Source: Haliotis asinina
Lineage: Eukaryota > Mollusca > Gastropoda > Lepetellida > Haliotidae
Assembly (NCBI RefSeq): GCF_037392515.1
Contig: NC_090291.1
Coordinates: forward strand, 28,878,001-28,942,000
Length of the DNA: 64,000 nucleotides
Reading direction: 5' to 3'
The translations under genes were made by a program, and so were the position numbers. Positions 58,677 to 64,000 of the stretch are shown in pieces; position 1 is the first letter of the stretch; each line of letters starts with the position of its first letter. A model generated the notes under the pieces. That model had not been told where the DNA came from. It worked only from the letters and a program-made list of their open reading frames with translations, and did no database searches.

Positions 58677-58869
58677 TGTGAACTGTTAGAGAATGTGTTT
58701 CATTTATCATTACCCTTATCTTCCTATTCTGTTACCTTCAAACAAAATAATAATAAATAGTCTAATAGCCTCAAATGTTGAAGTTGTTTGTTGGGAAAGA
58801 CATGAAAGATCCAAATTTGATTTTACAGGTACAATACAAGCACTGTTGGAAGTGAAGTTCGAGCCATAA

Positions 58870-61699
58870 TCAAATTGTTGTTAGGCTTGGTTCGGAGATG
58901 TCCGAAGGTTCTGAATGAAACACCATCGACCCGTACCAGATGTGTTGTCCCTGTTTAATGACATTACAGTGTAATGTCCGTGGAATCTCCTCATCCTCCC
59001 ACGTTTCTGCTGTCAGTGTATCCCCCCAGCTGCTAGCAGAAAAATACACCATTTTCATCTTCTTGACAAGCAGTTCATGAAAGGATGTTGAAACATTAGG
59101 ATAAAATGCTCTATGTGAAGCAATGCTTGCGTTATCCATGAAATACTTTGCATACGATGAACATCGTGTCCGTGTGTGAATATCTGTGTCTATCCGTGGG
59201 ACAGTGAGTGAGTGGGAAAATACCTGTTTTGGAATATCCATTGGAGGATAGATAATAAGCTTCTGAGCATCTGCTGAAATGTGAGGTGCAAACTTTATTC
59301 TCCACCAGTTGGGTATCTTCTCCACCAACTTGCTCTCAACATGCTGCAGTGTGTACTGACTCTGTATGTTTACCGATGGTGTGTGCTTCCCACCTGTTGA
59401 TAAGGAAGACTTGACCGTGAAAGTTGTCTCCCCTATGTGGTCGAGCTTCAGATGCACATGCAGGGGAGCTTTGGGTGTTGTTGTCTGGTAAAAGCCTTTT
59501 TTGATCTCCAGGCTGACAGCTTTAGCAAAGGCGCCGATACCCTTCTTGTAGAGAGAGGTGAAGTCTATGAAAGAGTAATCCTGGAAGAAGGCAGCAAACT
59601 CCACTCTCCCCATCATGTCATATATCCTCCAGATGTCCGGCTGTCCTGTGGAGGAGCGTAAATAGCCCTTTACTTAAATATTTATTGGATCTTGGATCTG
59701 ACAACTCTATTTTATGGCTATGAGGAGGTAATGATGAAGGGGAAGGTCATGAATTTTGTTCTGGGGAGATGGTGAGTTGTCATAAATTTTGTACATAAAA
59801 ATATAAAAATACCATGCAATAAATATCTTTTGTACCATCATGTCATGAGGGGAGGCATTGATTTACTTCATGAAATGTGCATGGGAAGGAACACTCGCAT
59901 TGTACATGCTTTTCCATAAAAATTATCATCACCCTCCAAGCCATAAATAAAGAATGGACCCATTTTCACAAAATAGAACACATCCCACTAACTCTGTGAT
60001 TACTCAGTACATTACTTAATACTATTATAGTGCCTATATTCATATTTGCAAGATCAGTTAGACACCAATATACAGTTTAGCCAAATTCCCCATGTGGGTA
60101 ATACAAAGTAGGTATCTCATTACTTTGGTCTCCGTACCACTTTATGACTGAAAGTTATTTACATTTTTGGACAATTCCCTTATTCCTGGAATATCTACAT
60201 ATACATCTCAAAGTTTCTTGGTGAAAGTGGGATTGAATTGATCTTTACCTGTGTAGTCAATGTCTTCATAACGAAGTCCTGGCAGAACCACGTCTGCTTC
60301 ATGTTGGGAGGGATTCACAGCAATTCTCAAGTTCAGTGTTGGGTATGCCCTGCCACACATTAGATTGACACAAAATAAGTTAAAAAAAGTCCAGCTCTTT
60401 CACATTGCCTTATTAAAAAATAAATTATACAGCCATTGTAAACTGTCTTGATGAGATCTTAAATCTAGGCATACACTTGATGAAACAAATATATCGCTAA
60501 GTTAGGATGATAACTTATCTGACACAAATGAACTCTTGAGGACTAACAATAACTTTATAAATTGCAAACTGTAAATTGTCAAAAATAAGCTGCCCATTAC
60601 TAGGTCAGTATGTGAACACAAAATGTCCTTTGTATGCAGTATGTAAAGGATATGATGTTAAATGTCGTTCAGGATGTACCCTGACTTAATCACATCAACA
60701 CCTGGTATGTCAACCTAGGCCAGGCCAAACACTTGTCGGGTGGATCAAGAGAGGGTAGCAGGGCTCTGCAATTCCCCTTCTCCATTCTAAATTTCCCTGA
60801 AGAGTATTGCCCCCTAACCTTTGGTCTTATTGATTTATGTGCACCCCAACTTCTGCAAACCACTGGATCCATTGCTGGTTGTCCATAGCATGGCAATGTT
60901 CCCTGTAATTTGGGTCAACCATATTGCATCTACTGTGACAAGCACTGAGTAGATTACCATGGGGTCATTCCAGTCTTAAATCCCTACATCCTTGATGGTC
61001 TCTGGCCAAGGTGATAATTTCCCACATTCAGATCAACTTATTTCCCACAGAGTAAGAGAATATCTATTACATCATGAATAATGACCAGCCAAAGTGAATC
61101 AGTCAAGTCTTGTGATTTTCTGTAACTGATGCAATATGTGTGATTGACTTTCACAACAAGTAGTTTATAACCTCATTAAACGTCTGAGGGCTCCTCTGTA
61201 CACAGACATGTTTTCACAGCTACTGAATATATGTACAGCAAATCCTCAATGACATGTGGTTTGTTGACATTTACAATCAATCCAAGGGAGGTAACTCTCA
61301 TGACTGGCAAGTAAGCCAGTGGCTGGTACTTCATGGTGTATAACTTGAATTACTGCATACATACTAACAGAGATCTCACTATTAATGCTATTAATTATGA
61401 ATTACTTTATGTATAATTACACTAAAACTGAAAAAACATAAACTAACAAAAATATTTTCTGTTTGATATCTTGGAATTTTATGTTTTATCAATACTAATT
61501 AACACCTATGTGTAACTTTTGTACTTGGTATCATAACAGATTGAATTATTTCTTAATTATTGCCCTGGTTTGGTTTTGTTTCAAAATCTGAAATGATTTG
61601 AAATTCATTTGAAATGTGTTTATTCAAGATCGACTCCCAGTGTGAGTTACACAGAAATAAGATTACCTCAAAGACAGTGCCTCATCCCCATCTTCAAGC
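58870..61699 (-). CDS. Hot-dog-fold acyl-CoA thioesterase-like protein, 5' end missing
   Basis: Three exons join in phase: 61699-61667, 60349-60249 and 59645-58870 (stop TAA at 58870). They give about 302 residues starting LEDGDEALSLRAYPTLNLRI. The C-terminal half has PRIDTDIHTRTRCSSYAKYF, then a helix (MDNASIASHRAFYP) and strands with SWGDTLTAETWEDEE. This is the layout of a 4HBT domain (D..(G)H.N...Y...., then GD.L...T), with Asp in DTDIH at the usual catalytic place. The N-terminal half, with FYQTTTPKAPLHV and HIGETTFTVKSSL, looks like a second, more diverged hot-dog. Such enzymes hydrolyse acyl-CoA or acyl-ACP thioesters. No start codon is found; the 5' exons are upstream, perhaps beyond the window. 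The gene is convergent with the C2H2 gene. Gene existence is well supported, the activity less so. Confidence 0.8.
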
Positions 61700-61707
61700 C
61701 TGCAAGA

Positions 61708-61872
61708 GTGAGTGAGTGATTTTGGTTTAACACAGCTTCCAGCAATATTCTAGCAATATCATGGCAGAGGACACCAGAAATGGGCTTCACACACTGTGCC
61801 CATGTGGGAAATTGAACGTGGGTCTTCAGTATGATGAGCAAATGCTTTATCCATTAGGCTACCCCACTGACA
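61708..61872 (-). mobile_element. SINE family 1 copy beside a thioesterase-like exon
   Basis: 'gagtgagtgattttggttta', 'gaggacaccagaaatgggct', 'gcccatgtgggaaattgaac' and 'tccattaggctaccccact'. It begins 8 bp upstream of the exon at 61699, so it supplies part of the pyrimidine tract and branch region of that exon's acceptor. Confidence 0.85.
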
Positions 61873-61989
61873 ACACACTGGCAGAAAGCATAGATAAAGA
61901 AACATCTGACCTGGGGTTTTGTGAGAGCAGGAATAAGAATTGTTTTCTTTCATTGCATCAAGTTATAAATGTCCTGCATGGTGAGGAAA

Positions 61990-64000
61990 CTTAAGAAAAC
62001 AAAACGTCCAAGTGTTTCATGTGGATATGAAAATTTTGGGCAAGTGGGAGATCAAAAGCACTGAAAACAATAACAGGCTTACATGTTTGTGGATTAAGGT
62101 AAACATAATGAAATGGTTCTTAGCCAATAAGAATCCAACATTTGTGTGTAATGTCACAATAGTATGATTCAGCGGTTCCTCCAGACCAACTTTGCTTATC
62201 CACGAAAAATCAAACAAGTCACTTCAGAGATTCCTCTTTTTTATTGTACTAGTAACAATGCTTAAACATGTTAAAAGGACAGATAAATAATACGTACATA
62301 AAATCAAGAGGAGTAATCAAAATAAAGAAATAGATGGGTTCATCTACATGAAACTTTAATAACGACATTTAATAACAGCTACTAGCTTATCTTGAGATGT
62401 ATAAAAATATTTCATCTTGACCCCATCTTGGTATGACCTTGACAGTCATTCACACTAGCTCAACAGGGAGCATCTAAGAAACAGTTACCACAGTTCATCT
62501 TAAGGCAGTTCTCATTGTAAATTGTTCTTTTCAACATTTAGTGCGTGTACCCTGAGATGTTAAATACAAAATGGCTCTAAAAACATGTTCACAGTAGATA
62601 ATACTTATAACAAACAATGTGAAAGAAAACAGTATATGAGTCCTCTGGTATAAAAGCACTATAGAATCACAGTATGACCCAAGCATAACAGACAGTCATA
62701 ATTATCACAAAAACTTAGACACAGCAGCCAAAGTATTATAAAATTACACTGACCACAAGATATCAACCTATGAAAATCAGGTTTCAGAACTTTTGACCGT
62801 GTGTCAACAAAAATCTGAGAAAGTAGCAAGCACTAAGATCTGATTTTAATAAGATGTTATGGAGACTATTTCTTGTGTCTTGTGATCAGGGCCTGAGCAG
62901 TCTGATAAACATTTCATCATAATAATGCAACAGTAAGGGTAGCTTCTTAATTTCTTTGTTAAAAGACATTTTAGTAACAATGCCGGTCAAAAAACAAGGC
63001 ATATTACACAAAGAAAATGGGAGGGTTCTTAAAGACATCACCTGAAAATGCTACCATGTCCCTTTTACATTTCTGTTCATCTCAGAGGTTTCACAGTTTA
63101 AAAATTTTCCTGCACAAATTGCATGGATAAATATTTAAGTTAATCAGATATAAACAAAGCTCACTTTTAAGCTACTGTTTGTTTTACACGTTCAATTATT
63201 TCATAGTTGAAGGAACCATAAGCTAATTATGAAACCTGTATGGCATTTAAATGAAGACACAAGAAGTGTAACACTTGCTTTATAGAGCATAACCAGTGAA
63301 ACACAAGTTTAAAAGGCAAAGTAAGCAGGCTTTAAATAAGTGTATTTAAGTCTAAATGATAATATGCTTGTGTCACTAATTTATAAAACATGTTTGTAAA
63401 AAACATGATTTGAAAGGCTTTCTAAACTTCTGCTGTCACCCAAGGTGGGAAAATATGGCCAATATGTATGCATGCATGATAATATGATGTTCTCCACACT
63501 ACTGAGAAAACAGAACGCAATAGTTCATTCAACCCACACCCTATAACATAAGTCCATAAATAAAATATGTACCTATCACCAACACTAGCATGCAAGCAAG
63601 GGCTCATTCCTTCACTAAACAGAAGAAACAGTAAAACATATCCTCTATTGTATTAAGTCCTATATACTTCACAAATAAGCAAGTAAATAATTCATGACTA
63701 ATGACCACCACAAACGTTTCCCATGATAAGCCATGCAGTGTTGCAGTATTATGTATTTTATAGAGAATCTGACCTATTCGAAAACTGACAAAGAATGGTT
63801 TTGGATGATAAATAGAATCTCATCCCTGTGTCTACTGGTATCAAATATATCACCAGCAGTCGATAAAGTAACAAATATCCAAGGTTTGCTGAGGATATAT
63901 TTACCTTTATCAACGAGTATGTCGTATTGTCATATTGTCAGACTTCATCAATGATAAAAGTTGTTCACATCATTTTTGTCATTACAATCACTTTTTCATA
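61990..64000. other. AT-rich interval, likely intron or upstream flank
   Basis: No recognised exon, SINE or tandem array. A minus-strand open stretch at 62083-62217 ends in a donor-like CAT|GTAAGC, but its phase does not fit the exon at 61699. The 5' exons of the thioesterase-like gene may lie beyond the window. Confidence 0.5.

Noticed and set aside
62083-62217. Additional 5' exon of the thioesterase-like gene
   Set aside because: It ends in a plausible donor (CAT|GTAAGC), but in phase 0, which would make the next exon read GCT TGA. The acceptor side is also weak.

Overview
This window is animal nuclear DNA: AT-rich, intron-containing genes with GT-AG splice sites, large introns and many short interspersed and tandem repeats. 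Two tRNA-like SINE families recur throughout. One carries the TAGCCTAGTGG-type A-box and GGGTTCGATTCC-type B-box, and both end in ACTCACTCAC-type tails. From memory this repeat is typical of vetigastropod molluscs such as abalone (Haliotis). Marine gastropod is my best guess; the phylum-level call is firmer than the genus.

Layout. 0-19.6 kb: mostly repeats, with no confident gene. It holds SINEs, a LINE reverse-transcriptase remnant, a Tc1-like transposase remnant, several MITEs, minisatellites and microsatellites. A few minus-strand open stretches could be exons of an unrecognised gene (180-410, 9167-9361, 11364-11478). 20.1-27.1 kb (+): a ZNFX1-type gene, coding for a superfamily 1 RNA helicase with NF-X1 zinc fingers. 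One 6.1-kb exon is followed by a small exon that completes the C-terminal RZ-type zinc finger. 27.25-30.26 kb: a 3-kb array of a 55-bp minisatellite just past its poly(A) signal. 30.3-35.5 kb: repeats, including a 115-bp tandem array. 35.6-48.0 kb (-): a complete F-box gene resembling FBXO15, assembled here from 15 exons whose phases all join (532 aa). 48.4-52.8 kb (+): a three-exon gene for a nine-finger C2H2 protein (627 aa), starting 436 bp from the F-box gene and divergent from it. 52.8-58.8 kb: 3' UTR, a degenerate minisatellite, SINEs and a TIR element. 58.9-61.7 kb (-): the 3' three exons of a hot-dog-fold, acyl-CoA-thioesterase-like gene whose 5' end was not found. 62-64 kb: nothing recognisable.

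The genes look like ordinary, independent animal loci. ZNFX1 belongs to RNA surveillance and antiviral sensing, the F-box protein to SCF ubiquitin ligases, the C2H2 protein to nuclear nucleic-acid binding, and the hot-dog protein to acyl-thioester metabolism. The one clear regulatory link is the shared promoter interval between the F-box and C2H2 genes. I found no new multi-gene system. The more unusual items are a 226-bp MITE with a 10-bp target duplication and paralogous empty sites, a 36-bp palindrome between 7-bp direct repeats, a minisatellite grown inside a SINE, and a possible ZNFX1 isoform lacking the RZ finger.
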